The position numbers were made by a program, and so were the translations under genes. Shown here piece by piece: positions 1 to 7,177 of a stretch of DNA of 26,200 nt (the first letter of the stretch is position 1; each line of letters opens with the position of its first letter). Source of the DNA: a virus. Location: positions 1-26,200 of IMG/VR virus record IMGVR_UViG_3300047472_000459; one strand, given 5' to 3'. The notes under the pieces were generated by a model, which had not been told where the DNA came from, did no database searches, and worked only from the letters and a program-made list of their open reading frames with translations.

Positions 1-117
1 GGTCAGCGGCTTGAGGATGGAGGAGGCGAACACGGCGCGCGACTGGGCGCCCGCCGTGCCACCGCTGTAGGCTGAGCGCCCCGCGTTGCCGTAGGACCGC
101 TGGCCGCCGCGCGCCAT
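1..117 (-). CDS. Small phage protein, 3' end cut by the window edge
   Basis: An open frame starts at an ATG on the minus strand at 117 and stays open for 39 codons to position 1, where the window ends. The visible N-terminus (MARGGQRSYGNAGRSAYSGG) is rich in Gly, Ser, Ala and Arg. It begins 3 bases after the stop of the preceding 76-residue gene, so it looks co-transcribed with the head genes. In HK97-like phages this slot usually holds small hypothetical proteins or head-tail connector proteins, but nothing in the 39 residues identifies it. Confidence 0.5.
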   Translation of the reverse strand, partial: MARGGQRSYGNAGRSAYSGGTAGAQSRAVFASSILKPLT

Positions 118-120
118 CGC

Positions 121-351
121 TCAGGCGTCCTTGTTCTTGTCGGCCGCGCCTTCGGCCTTGTTCTTGTTCGCGGCTTCCTTCTTCGCCTTTTCGAAGGCGG
201 CCTCCGCCTTGGCGTCGTGCTCGCCGAGCACCTCGGCATCGACCAGGTGCTTGACCATGTTCGCATCGTCGACCTCGCGGGTTTCACCCGGCTGATAAGG
301 CTCGTGCGGGCGGTCGCCGATATGCGTGCTCAGCGTGGTAAATTTGGGCAT
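121..351 (-). CDS. Small hypothetical phage protein downstream of the major capsid gene
   Basis: 76 residues. The N-terminal half (MPKFTTLSTHIGDRPHEPYQ) looks folded and the C-terminal half, from about residue 45, is a charged Lys/Ala/Glu-rich tail that probably forms a helix or is disordered. A good ribosome site (GGAG, 7-base spacer) precedes the ATG at 351. It lies directly after the capsid gene and the hairpin at 369-396. Short proteins of this kind often follow HK97-type capsid genes and may be head-associated, but I do not recognise a named family. A 94-residue frame over the same bases (3-287) is the out-of-frame shadow. Confidence 0.7.
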   Translation of the reverse strand: MPKFTTLSTHIGDRPHEPYQPGETREVDDANMVKHLVDAEVLGEHDAKAEAAFEKAKKEAANKNKAEGAADKNKDA

Positions 352-368
352 GGACGTTCTCCAAAAGA

Positions 369-396
369 AGCGGGCGGCCGTTTCCAGCCGCCCGCT
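369..396 (-). terminator. Hairpin after the major capsid gene, probable (partial) terminator
   Basis: A perfect 10-bp inverted repeat (AGCGGGCGGC / GCCGCCCGCT) with an 8-base loop sits between the capsid stop and the next gene. Read on the minus strand it is followed by the T-rich run TTCTTTTGG. The run is interrupted, so it may be a leaky terminator or an mRNA 3'-end stabiliser that makes capsid mRNA more abundant than downstream mRNA. The ribosome site of the next gene starts right behind it. Confidence 0.6.
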
Positions 397-426
397 AGGT
401 CACCGCAGCTGGGGGTATCCTGCGGT

Positions 427-1725
427 TTAGAAAGCGCCCTTGATGAGCGCCGCCGGACGCTTCACCGCCAGCGCGAGACGCTCTTCGCAGCGCATCGTCA
501 GCAGGTTCTTCTCGAAGTCGTCAGCGTTCTCGGACGAGATGAGGACTTCCGGCTGAAGGCGGTCGTACAGGGTCGCCGCCTGCTTGAACGCGCCGACAAG
601 GAAGTTGCCGACCGACATCGACTGCGTCTGCGCGACCGGCTTGCCCCACAGCGTCGGGCCGGCCATCTGCAGCGGGTTGGCGAAGATGTAGCCCCCCGCC
701 GCGTCCTTCAGGACTTCGATATTCGCCCAGTCGATCGGGTTCAGAACCATGCCATCGGCCGGGTAAAGAGCCAGTACCGACTGCAGGATCGCCATGCGAA
801 GCTTGTCGATCTGTGTTGCCGGGGCGGTTGCGCCGGCAGGGAGCGCATATGCGGTCGCCTGCGGGTAGAGACCGTACAGGTTCTCTCCGGTGCCATCCCC
901 GAGAAGGATCTGGCTGTCCTCTACCAGGACGAGGCCATAACGCATCTCGGAATCGACCTCGGCCTGCAGGCGCGGGGCGTCGTCAAGCGCCTGGCGCGTG
1001 AGCTTGGCGAGGTGGGCGATCGTGCGCACGTTCGCGGTCGCTCGGGTCCAGCCGTAGTTGCTGTACGGCTTCGTCGTACCCTCGGCGGCGGGGGCTGCCG
1101 CGTTGGTCCGGGTGGACTGCTTCGGATATTCGACTGAGCTGGTCGAGATCGGCATGACCGTCAGCAGATCGCGGAGGATGATATCGGGCCGCTTCGGGAT
1201 CCCGACGATCTCGGTTTCGCGCTGGCTGACGATCAAGCCCCCTGCAGAGCCCGTCGCCGACGTGATCGCCTTGAGCTCGATGCGCAGCGCGTTCCGCTCC
1301 TTGCTCGACAGCGACTTGATGCCATCGTGCTCGGCGACCTGCTGGCCGTAGCTCTTCGCCTTCTCTTCCTGTCCGCCGCCGGGGCGCGTCGCCTTCTGCT
1401 CCAGGTCGTCGATGCGAGCCTTCAGGCCGTCGAGCACGTTGAACTTCGTCAGCGCCTCGTCCGCCTTCTGCTTGGTCTCGCCAGACAGGTCGCCCAGGCG
1501 CTTGACCTCGCGCTCGGCGTCGCCGGCGATCTTTTTCACCTGCTCGAGCGCGTCGTTAACCTGCTTGACCAGCTGCTCCGGCGACAGCTGCGTGCCGCCG
1601 TCGGGGTGACCCGTGCCGTCACGCATGTAACGACCACGGGAGCGTTCGGCCGCAGTCATGGCGCCGAGCGAGGACATGCCAAGGATCGCCGCGGTCGCGG
1701 CGTTGAGCGAAATCAGTCGAGACAT
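427..1725 (-). CDS. HK97-family major capsid protein
   Basis: 432 residues; forms the icosahedral head shell. Residues about 45-120 are a charged heptad-like region (around QLVKQVNDALEQVKKIAGDA) that fits the scaffolding delta domain removed by the prohead protease. From about 150 onward comes the HK97-fold core, with TSATGSAGGLIVSQ, then a region on RDLLTVMPISTSSVEYPKQ, and near the C-terminus GKPVAQTQSMSVGNFLVGAF, typical of the Phage_capsid family. The ATG at 1725 has GGAG with a 7-base spacer; Met34 is an alternative start. It follows the protease by 25 bases, the canonical order portal-protease-capsid. The cleavage point is inferred to lie near residues 145-160 and is not directly visible. 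Confidence 0.95.
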   Translation of the reverse strand: MSRLISLNAATAAILGMSSLGAMTAAERSRGRYMRDGTGHPDGGTQLSPEQLVKQVNDALEQVKKIAGDAEREVKRLGDLSGETKQKADEALTKFNVLDGLKARIDDLEQKATRPGGGQEEKAKSYGQQVAEHDGIKSLSSKERNALRIELKAITSATGSAGGLIVSQRETEIVGIPKRPDIILRDLLTVMPISTSSVEYPKQSTRTNAAAPAAEGTTKPYSNYGWTRATANVRTIAHLAKLTRQALDDAPRLQAEVDSEMRYGLVLVEDSQILLGDGTGENLYGLYPQATAYALPAGATAPATQIDKLRMAILQSVLALYPADGMVLNPIDWANIEVLKDAAGGYIFANPLQMAGPTLWGKPVAQTQSMSVGNFLVGAFKQAATLYDRLQPEVLISSENADDFEKNLLTMRCEERLALAVKRPAALIKGAF

Positions 1726-1750
1726 GGGATTTCTCCGATGGGAGTTGAGG

Positions 1751-2440
1751 TCAGGCCTTCAGGTGCTCAGCGAGCATCTTCCAGAAGGTGTCAGGGCTCG
1801 CCGTCGCCTCGGGATCCCCCCGAAGATGTGGCGTCGCCTTGGCCGCAACCGCGGCAGCCAGGCTTTTCGAGAAGCCGCCCGCATCCCGCAGGAACTCCTC
1901 GAATTCTCGCACGGTCGGCAGAAGGCCGGCCGCGATCATGTGCTTCACGTCCGTCACGCGCGCCTTCTCATTCGCAGCGAAGGTGACGACGGAGACCTCT
2001 TTGAGGTTGAGCTTCTTGAGTGAGAGAACGCCCGATTTGTCCGGGTGCGGCGCAGCCTCAACAACCCGATAGCCGATGGAGAGACCGTCGAGCGCTCCTT
2101 CCTTGAGGAGCTCATATGCGGCGGTCGCCTGAGGCACCTTGTCCTTCAGCAGCCGCCCTTTGACGTAGAGGCCCTTCGAATCCTCCGCCATCTCGCCCCA
2201 GACACCGATCGGCTGGGAGGGGTCATGCTGCCAGAGCATCTTGATTGAGCGGCCCTTCTGGCGAGCATCAACCAAGGAGGCCGTGAATGCGCCGGGCTCG
2301 ACAACTTCGCCGTACGAATCGACGTTCTTGAAGATCGATCCGTAGCCTTCGAAGGTACCGTCGTCGCCGAGAGCTTTCACCTCGAGCGGCTCGCCCGCAT
2401 TCTTCGTGAGCAGGCCAGTGGCCGCTTTAAAGACCGCCAT
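1751..2440 (-). CDS. HK97-family prohead protease (S78-type)
   Basis: 229 residues. This serine protease matures the prohead by removing the capsid delta domain. The family pattern is clear: FEGYGSIFKNVDSYGEVVEP (about 30-49), then MLWQHDPSQPIG with the expected catalytic His72, then the catalytic Ser in ALDGLSIGYRV (Ser121), and EVSVVTFAANEKARV (about 146-160). Length matches the family. The start overlaps the end of the portal gene by 14 bases, so the two are probably translationally coupled. The C-terminal part after about 165 is a variable region that ends in a helix. Confidence 0.93.
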   Translation of the reverse strand: MAVFKAATGLLTKNAGEPLEVKALGDDGTFEGYGSIFKNVDSYGEVVEPGAFTASLVDARQKGRSIKMLWQHDPSQPIGVWGEMAEDSKGLYVKGRLLKDKVPQATAAYELLKEGALDGLSIGYRVVEAAPHPDKSGVLSLKKLNLKEVSVVTFAANEKARVTDVKHMIAAGLLPTVREFEEFLRDAGGFSKSLAAAVAAKATPHLRGDPEATASPDTFWKMLAEHLKA

Positions 2441-3803
2441 TGAGCAACCTCCTGTATTCCTGCATCGCCATGACCGTTGCCTCCATGTCGCGGAGGTCGA
2501 TCGCTTGCTTGAGCGCCATCAGGGCCAGCAACTTCCGAGGGTCCGCCGGCTCCACCGGCACGGTCGGCGCGGGCGGCGCGACCCCGAGCTGGTCAAGGGG
2601 GATGAGGTTGGACTGGACCGTGAGCATGTCGGCGCCCGGGCTCGTGTCAGGCGGAAGATTTTCCTTCGCCCGCATCTCATTGCGCTTCATCACGCCATTC
2701 TGGCCGAGCGATGAGTAGAGTGCGGCTCGGGCGGCGCTATCAGCGCGCAGCAGGCCTTCGACGCTATGTTCCGCGTAATAGCTACCCCGGTCCTCCGGTA
2801 GCAGCAGCTGCCGACCGACCGCTTCCTCGATCCGGGTCAGCTCCGGGCCAAGGCCGAGCGTGAGCCACGCCAGCACCAGCTGCTCGATGCCACTGCCCCA
2901 CATCGTTTGGCCCTGGGCCGCGTGGCCGATCAGGACAGGGAAAACCCCAAACCAGCGGCAGATTTCCTCGACCGAAAAGCGCCGCGTCTCCAGGAGTTGT
3001 GCATCGGACGCCGTCATTTTGAGCGGCGTGAACTTCATGCCGGGGTCGAGCGGCATAACCTTGCCGGTCTGAGAGGATCCGGCGAACCGCTCGAACAGGG
3101 CGACAAGCTGCTCGCGCTGCTCAGTCTTTAAGGTTGTGCCGGTCGCGAGTTCAACGAAACCGGCGACCTGTAGGCCGCTTGCGAAGGTTGACCCCGCCAC
3201 CTCTTCGGCCGCGAGCGACGTGGCGAGGGTCTGACGGCCGAACCCGATAGGGGACAGGCCCTCATCGCCCCCGGCGCCGAAGCCACGGAGATGGAAAATG
3301 TCGCTCGCGCCCAGATCTTCCTCCCGGGCGCCGGTCCACGCCTTGTAGCGGCGCTCGCCGGCGGCGGTGCGATATGGGCGAACACGATCGGGGACGAGCG
3401 GCCAGAGTGCTACGACCTGACCATCGCCGCGCCGCCCAATCCGCGCATACGCGTTGCCCCGAAGGTTGAGGGCGGTGATTTGCCCCTCCCAAAACTCCAT
3501 CGCGGACTGATCAGTATTGGGGGCGTCCTGCAGCACACGATAGAGCGGATGATCCTCCGCCGGACGGCGTTCGAGCGCCGAGGTGCGCTGGTAGAGCTTG
3601 AACGGGAGTGCCCCGATCGTCCGCGCGTTAAGCCGCACGCAAGCCCATGCCGCAGAAAGCTGCATTGTGCTCTCGGCGTTGACCGCCTTGCGAGCAAACG
3701 TTGGGCCACCGGCCAGGCGCCACTCATCTTCTCGGCGGGACGAGCGTTCCAGCTTCGCCGGCGTCCCCGATAGCCAGGATACGACGGTCTGATAGATGCT
3801 CAC
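2427..3803 (-). CDS. HK97-family phage portal protein
   Basis: 458 residues; forms the dodecameric ring at the packaging vertex through which DNA enters the head. Recognisable stretches are AESTMQLSAAWACVRLNART (about 43-62), the core around PLYRVLQDAPNTDQSAMEFW, and the central RRFSVEEICRWFGVFPVLIG, all typical of HK97/Phage_portal proteins. The C-terminal 60 residues are Pro/Ala-rich and then helical. It overlaps the terminase gene upstream by 4 bases (3800-3803) and the protease downstream by 14, fitting a tightly coupled head operon. Confidence 0.95.
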   Translation of the reverse strand: MSIYQTVVSWLSGTPAKLERSSRREDEWRLAGGPTFARKAVNAESTMQLSAAWACVRLNARTIGALPFKLYQRTSALERRPAEDHPLYRVLQDAPNTDQSAMEFWEGQITALNLRGNAYARIGRRGDGQVVALWPLVPDRVRPYRTAAGERRYKAWTGAREEDLGASDIFHLRGFGAGGDEGLSPIGFGRQTLATSLAAEEVAGSTFASGLQVAGFVELATGTTLKTEQREQLVALFERFAGSSQTGKVMPLDPGMKFTPLKMTASDAQLLETRRFSVEEICRWFGVFPVLIGHAAQGQTMWGSGIEQLVLAWLTLGLGPELTRIEEAVGRQLLLPEDRGSYYAEHSVEGLLRADSAARAALYSSLGQNGVMKRNEMRAKENLPPDTSPGADMLTVQSNLIPLDQLGVAPPAPTVPVEPADPRKLLALMALKQAIDLRDMEATVMAMQEYRRLLNGGL

Positions 3804-5722
3804 GCGAACATCGCCCCCGCGGCGAGGAAGTCATCCAGGGTGCGCACGGTGCCTTGGGTGGCGATGAGCGTTCCCACGGCCATGCAGACCGCTACGGCGG
3901 CGTCGATTTTGTTCACGCTGCGCTCCTTTGTGATCCAGTGGTTGCCCCAGCGGTCTTCATCGGTGACGGCTGACATGATGGCGGAGATCAGCACGGGGTT
4001 GGTGCGGAGCCGCAGCCGGCCTTCCGCGAGGAGATCCTCGACCAGCCGAACGGAGCCCGGCATCCACAATCCTTCGGGCTTTCGATCAGCGGCCTTGGCC
4101 GCATCGATCATTGCCTGCGAGGGCTGACCCTTCTTGGTGCCGCCCTGCGGGTGCTCGATCTGCTCAATCTCAAGCCCGAGATCCGTTATCTCGGGCTCCA
4201 TACTCGTCGCGTAGGCGTAGCGATCGTATCCCAGCGCAGAGATGTCGAAGTCCCGGTCGTATTCGGCGAGGGCTTGGGCCACCTGCCGATATGCGATGCT
4301 TTTTCCCTTCGGCGCGTGCAGGTGCCCCTGCTCGACCCACAGCTCGTACGGCGCCTTGTCCTTATCAGCCCGCACTTTCAGCGTGTCGCCGGGGGTCCAT
4401 GCCTCGATCCACGCATCGTACGTCGGGCGCATGACGCGAACGATTTCGTCGCCGCGTTTGACTTCCACTTCCTTCTCGCCGGTCTCCACGCAGGCAGCGA
4501 GGGCCGTGATATCCTTGTTTCGGGAGAGATCGAGGCCGAGGCCTATCCGCTTGCCATGGTGCTGCGCGGGGTCGAACTCAGCTAGGCACGGTTCCAAGAT
4601 ATCCCGGGTGATCCATGCCACTTCAGCGTCAGTCCAGACGCAGAAATGCAGGCGGAGGATGCCGTTGCGCTTGCCCGGCATCATCTTTGCCTGCTTCACG
4701 ACGTCGGCGAGATAGTCCTCCTGGATGGTCACCCCGAGAAGCGGGTTCGCCTTCGGCCAGCAACTCGGATCTTCGAGTGGGTCGTCGCCCTTATCGAGCC
4801 CGCAGACGTAACTGAACGTGCTGTCGTCGATGACCTCGCCCAGGTACTTGGCGTCGTCGTCTTTCGCCTCGGTGTTGCCGGCCGCCACTTTGATTGCGTG
4901 GTCGTGCTCCTCACGAGCAATCGAGTTGCGGTCCGATCCGCTGTTCGTGATCATGAACAGGAGCGGCTGGCGCCGGAATTTGAAGCCGCGCTCCAGCATC
5001 TCCATCACGCCACGATCCGGATGCTCATGCACCTCATCGCAAAGTGCGAAATGGGGCCGCGGACCGGAGCCTGTCTTCTTCGCCTCGCGACTGATCGGCC
5101 GGAAGAACGAATTGCTGGCGAGATGGGCCAGGTTGTATTCCCGCCCCGGCCCGCCGCTCGCTTTGATCCGCTTCTTCAGGTCTGGCGACTTGTCGACCAT
5201 GTTGACGGCGTCGCGGAACAGAATGCCCGCCTGATCTTTCGTCGCGCCGGCGGCGTAAATCTGAGCGCCAGACTCGCCGTCTGCAAGCATACCGTAGAGG
5301 CCGATGCCACCGGCGACAGGCGACTTCCCGTTGCCCTTTCCTTGCTCGATATATGCGCGACGGAAGCGCCGATATCCGTCAGCCTTCTTCCACCCGAACA
5401 GGGATCCGACCAGGAAGGCCTGGCTTGGATGGAGGATTAGGGGCCGCCCCTCAAATTGGCCCTCGCTGAGCTTCAGCTTCGTTTCGAAAAACCGGATGGC
5501 GCGGTCCGCCGAGATACGGTCGAAGGAGAGTCCGCGTTTCGCGCCCAGCTTCAGATCGTCGAGATGGCGGCGACAGGCATTCCGTACATGGGGACCGGCG
5601 ACAATCTTTCCTGCGACGACGTCCCTTGCATAAAGCGTCGCCCGGTCAGACTCCGCTGGCGGCTTAGTCGCCGAAGAACTCGTCCTTTTCTTCCTTGGGG
5701 ACGTCGGCGCGATTCCGCTCAT
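3800..5722 (-). CDS. Terminase large subunit (Terminase_1 / HK97-like)
   Basis: 640 residues; the ATPase-nuclease motor that cuts and packages phage DNA. The ATPase domain shows a variant Walker A, EQGKGNGKSPVA (about 126-137), Walker B FALCDEVHEH (about 225-234) and coupling motif MITNSGS (258-264). The RNase-H-like nuclease domain starts at IGLGLDLSRNKDITAL (Asp398) and its last acidic residue is probably in NKIDAAVAVC (Asp about 607). TLYARDVVAGKIVAG near residue 30 is the usual family N-terminus, preceded by a basic tail. The start overlaps the small terminase by 59 bases; no later ATG precedes the conserved part, so I keep this start. Confidence 0.95.
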   Translation of the reverse strand: MSGIAPTSPRKKRTSSSATKPPAESDRATLYARDVVAGKIVAGPHVRNACRRHLDDLKLGAKRGLSFDRISADRAIRFFETKLKLSEGQFEGRPLILHPSQAFLVGSLFGWKKADGYRRFRRAYIEQGKGNGKSPVAGGIGLYGMLADGESGAQIYAAGATKDQAGILFRDAVNMVDKSPDLKKRIKASGGPGREYNLAHLASNSFFRPISREAKKTGSGPRPHFALCDEVHEHPDRGVMEMLERGFKFRRQPLLFMITNSGSDRNSIAREEHDHAIKVAAGNTEAKDDDAKYLGEVIDDSTFSYVCGLDKGDDPLEDPSCWPKANPLLGVTIQEDYLADVVKQAKMMPGKRNGILRLHFCVWTDAEVAWITRDILEPCLAEFDPAQHHGKRIGLGLDLSRNKDITALAACVETGEKEVEVKRGDEIVRVMRPTYDAWIEAWTPGDTLKVRADKDKAPYELWVEQGHLHAPKGKSIAYRQVAQALAEYDRDFDISALGYDRYAYATSMEPEITDLGLEIEQIEHPQGGTKKGQPSQAMIDAAKAADRKPEGLWMPGSVRLVEDLLAEGRLRLRTNPVLISAIMSAVTDEDRWGNHWITKERSVNKIDAAVAVCMAVGTLIATQGTVRTLDDFLAAGAMFA

Positions 5723-6059
5723 CCGTGAGTCCCAGCTCGGCCATGTAGGCGCGCAGCTGGCCGTGCTTCGACGCCGGGAACATGCGGGGTCCGTCTCGGA
5801 ATTCCTGCCAAAGCTCGCAGAAGGCGATTGCCGCCGCTTCGCGCGATGCGTCCAGCCACGCGGCCGGCTCGATGAAACGTTTCCACGCCCATGCAGCCTC
5901 GCCCTTCAGATAACTGGGCTTCGTCAGCTTCCCGAAGCCGGCCTCCGCGGCCTCTACTTTTTGCTCCGCTTCGGCGGCCCTGCCATGGCGCGTCGTGCGA
6001 TGTGTTCCGTCGACGAGCCGCAGTTTGACTGGCTTTGGCTTCGCTCCTCGCTGAGCCAT
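5664..6059 (-). CDS. Terminase small subunit (P27/Terminase_4-like)
   Basis: 131 residues; recognises the packaging site and feeds DNA to the large subunit. The N-terminus MAQRGAKPKPVKLRLVDGTH has the RG-KPKP-LKLxxG pattern typical of P27-family small terminases, and RAYMAELGLTDERNRAD near the C-terminus matches the family's LGLTPxxR segment. I place the start at the ATG at 6059, because GGAG lies 9 bases upstream; the frame can be extended 6 codons to a TTG at 6077 without a ribosome site. It sits directly upstream of and overlaps terL. Confidence 0.9.
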   Translation of the reverse strand: MAQRGAKPKPVKLRLVDGTHRTTRHGRAAEAEQKVEAAEAGFGKLTKPSYLKGEAAWAWKRFIEPAAWLDASREAAAIAFCELWQEFRDGPRMFPASKHGQLRAYMAELGLTDERNRADVPKEEKDEFFGD

Positions 6060-6149
6060 ATTAGGCAACTCCGGCAATCAATCTGGCTTTGCGCGTAATT
6101 TGGGCCGGGGACGGTGTCCGTCCAGAAGGGCCCGGACTTTTGACCCGCC

Positions 6150-6494
6150 CTACCCCTGCAGGGCCTTCGAAGGCCGGAAAAACGGCGGTTTTCCGCCATT
6201 TCTTGGGCGTTTTGAGGTCGGTTTCGCAGCCTCGACCGGCCATCCGTCGGCACCGATCTCGGCCTTCTGGGCATGCCCGAACTGCTCTGCGGTCACCTCT
6301 TCGTGGCATGGGCCGCACAGGCACCTGATGTTCGTGTCGTCGTCAGTGCCGCCGAGCGCGAGGGGCTCGATATGGTCCGGCACGGTGGAAGGGGTGATGA
6401 GCCCGCGCTCAAGACATCGCCTGCACAGCGGCTCAGCCTCTAGCCGGCGGCGGCGCTGCGCCTGACCAGCGCGGCCACGAAGGCGTTCCGCCAT
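6150..6494 (-). CDS. HNH endonuclease
   Basis: 114 residues. The zinc-finger HNH fold is visible: CRRC (Cys24, Cys27), the catalytic segment VPDHIEPLALGGTDDDTNIR with Asp40-His41 and Asn55, then CLCGPCHEE (Cys60, Cys63, His64). HNH proteins next to terminase genes are common in HK97-like phages and are known there to assist the terminase in cutting DNA for packaging. The C-terminal 40 residues are basic and probably disordered; within their coding sequence lies a 7-bp inverted repeat (6175-6195) of no clear role. The ribosome site is weak. Confidence 0.93.
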   Translation of the reverse strand: MAERLRGRAGQAQRRRRLEAEPLCRRCLERGLITPSTVPDHIEPLALGGTDDDTNIRCLCGPCHEEVTAEQFGHAQKAEIGADGWPVEAAKPTSKRPRNGGKPPFFRPSKALQG

Positions 6495-6506
6495 TTTCCA
6501 GGCCCG

Positions 6507-6731
6507 TCAGCGTGTCGGTCGAGGTGGCTTGCACCTCGGCATCGGAGGCGAGAACGGCACCTCCCCGTTGACGATGCACGCCTTCGCGCGCACCCACCGT
6601 CGGGCCAGCCGCAGCCATTCACGTCGCGACACATCGCGCCCCGAACGCTCGATGCGCTTCAGGTCCGCGATGAGGGCGCGCATGGGTGCCTCGGGGTCAA
6701 TCCTAAAGCCAGGCGGTGCGGTGGGGGACAT
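6507..6731 (-). CDS. Small basic hypothetical protein
   Basis: 74 residues, rich in Arg and Pro, with a central helix-prone stretch MRALIADLKRIERSGRDVSR followed by a Trp/Arg-rich segment. A clear ribosome site (GAGG, 9-base spacer) precedes the ATG at 6731, and the gene lies 12 bases upstream of the HNH gene in the same direction. That makes it likely to be the first protein gene of the late transcript. I recognise no domain; the terminal region MPRCKPPRPTR has no partner Cys to suggest a zinc site. Confidence 0.6.
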   Translation of the reverse strand: MSPTAPPGFRIDPEAPMRALIADLKRIERSGRDVSRREWLRLARRWVRAKACIVNGEVPFSPPMPRCKPPRPTR

Positions 6732-6779
6732 GGGCAGCTACCTCGGGGACGGGCCTATCGAAGTTCACCATCGGGCCCG

Positions 6780-6852
6780 CTCCCGCGCCCGGAATCGAAC
6801 CGGGATCCTCCGGAGCTTGAAGCCCGGCTCTCTACCATTGAACTACGCGGGG
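6780..6852 (-). tRNA. tRNA-like gene with an 8-nt anticodon loop; isotype unresolved
   Basis: On the minus strand this folds as a cloverleaf: acceptor strands CCCCGCG (6852-6846) and CGCGGGA (6787-6781) pair at six of seven positions with a C1:A72 mismatch; D arm GTTC-AATGGTA-GAGA (tRNA-Gly-like); perfect T arm CCCGG-TTCGATT-CCGGG; variable loop AGGAT. The anticodon stem CCGGG/TCCGG closes an 8-base loop CTTCAAGC instead of 7. Read from the first T pair the anticodon would be TCA (UGA-reading); shifted by one it would be CAA. No CCA is encoded. It may be a functional odd tRNA, or a decaying copy. Confidence 0.65.
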
Positions 6853-6890
6853 TCCATGGGGCGGTGCACCGCCTTGCGGAAGCAGGTACG

Positions 6891-6920
6891 AAAAAGCCCG
6901 CGAGCCGGGTGGCTGCGGGC
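6891..6920 (-). terminator. Intrinsic terminator upstream of the late genes
   Basis: Minus strand: stem GCCCGCAGCC, loop ACCC, stem GGCTCGCGGGC (one bulged base), then TTTTTCG. This is a textbook intrinsic terminator. It is oriented to stop transcripts heading left toward the tRNA-like gene and late genes, yet no minus-strand gene ends just before it. The stretch 6853-7177 has no convincing gene; it holds only this terminator and the repeats described at 7071-7151. A terminator in a late leader would fit control of late genes by antitermination, which is inference. Confidence 0.8.
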
Positions 6921-7070
6921 GCAGTTCGATGAATTAGCCGATGTCTCCCATTTTACCCCACATCTGTCAATTGCCATCGCCCGGAGCTCCTGCGTCGCTC
7001 GACGTAAGCACGCATGCAAAGCTAGAAACTCTCCTTTAATCAGTACGATGGCTGAATGTGAAACTCTAAA

Positions 7071-7151
7071 TGTTCCTTTTTGGGACATTAAGTACGCATA
7101 ATCATGTGCCATGCGTGCTTGTTGCACGCATGGCATTCAGAGTATGCGTGC
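7071..7151. promoter_or_regulatory. Repeat-rich control region upstream of the P63C gene
   Basis: Contains a 12-bp perfect inverted repeat TGCCATGCGTGC / GCACGCATGGCA with loop TTGTT (7107-7135), another copy of its core ATGCGTGC at 7144-7151 and a fourth (inverted) at 7008-7015. A second dyad TGTTCC-TTTTT-GGGACA lies at 7071-7087 (one G:T mismatch). A possible -10 CATAAT is at 7097-7102, just before the large palindrome, with only a weak -35. Repeated half-sites around a promoter suggest an operator for a DNA-binding protein. Confidence 0.5.
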
Positions 7152-7177
7152 TGTTGGTAGTGCAGGAGGCGATCACG

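Noticed and set aside
217-1137. 306-residue plus-strand open frame
   Set aside because: Lies opposite the major capsid gene, whose family signature is clear; the frame is Arg-rich, as expected for a GC-rich shadow.
6109-6123. GGACGG-TGT-CCGTCC hairpin between the HNH and terminase genes
   Set aside because: Short stem, no T run on either side; probably chance in GC-rich sequence.
6780-6852. tRNA-like gene as the phage attachment site
   Set aside because: It lies inside the phage between late genes and accessory genes, far from the integrase, and no repeated copy of its 3' end was seen elsewhere in the window.
6843-7136. 97-residue minus-strand frame over the tRNA-like gene and terminator
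   Set aside because: Runs through a clear terminator and the repeat region, has no ribosome site at its start, and overlaps the tRNA-like gene.
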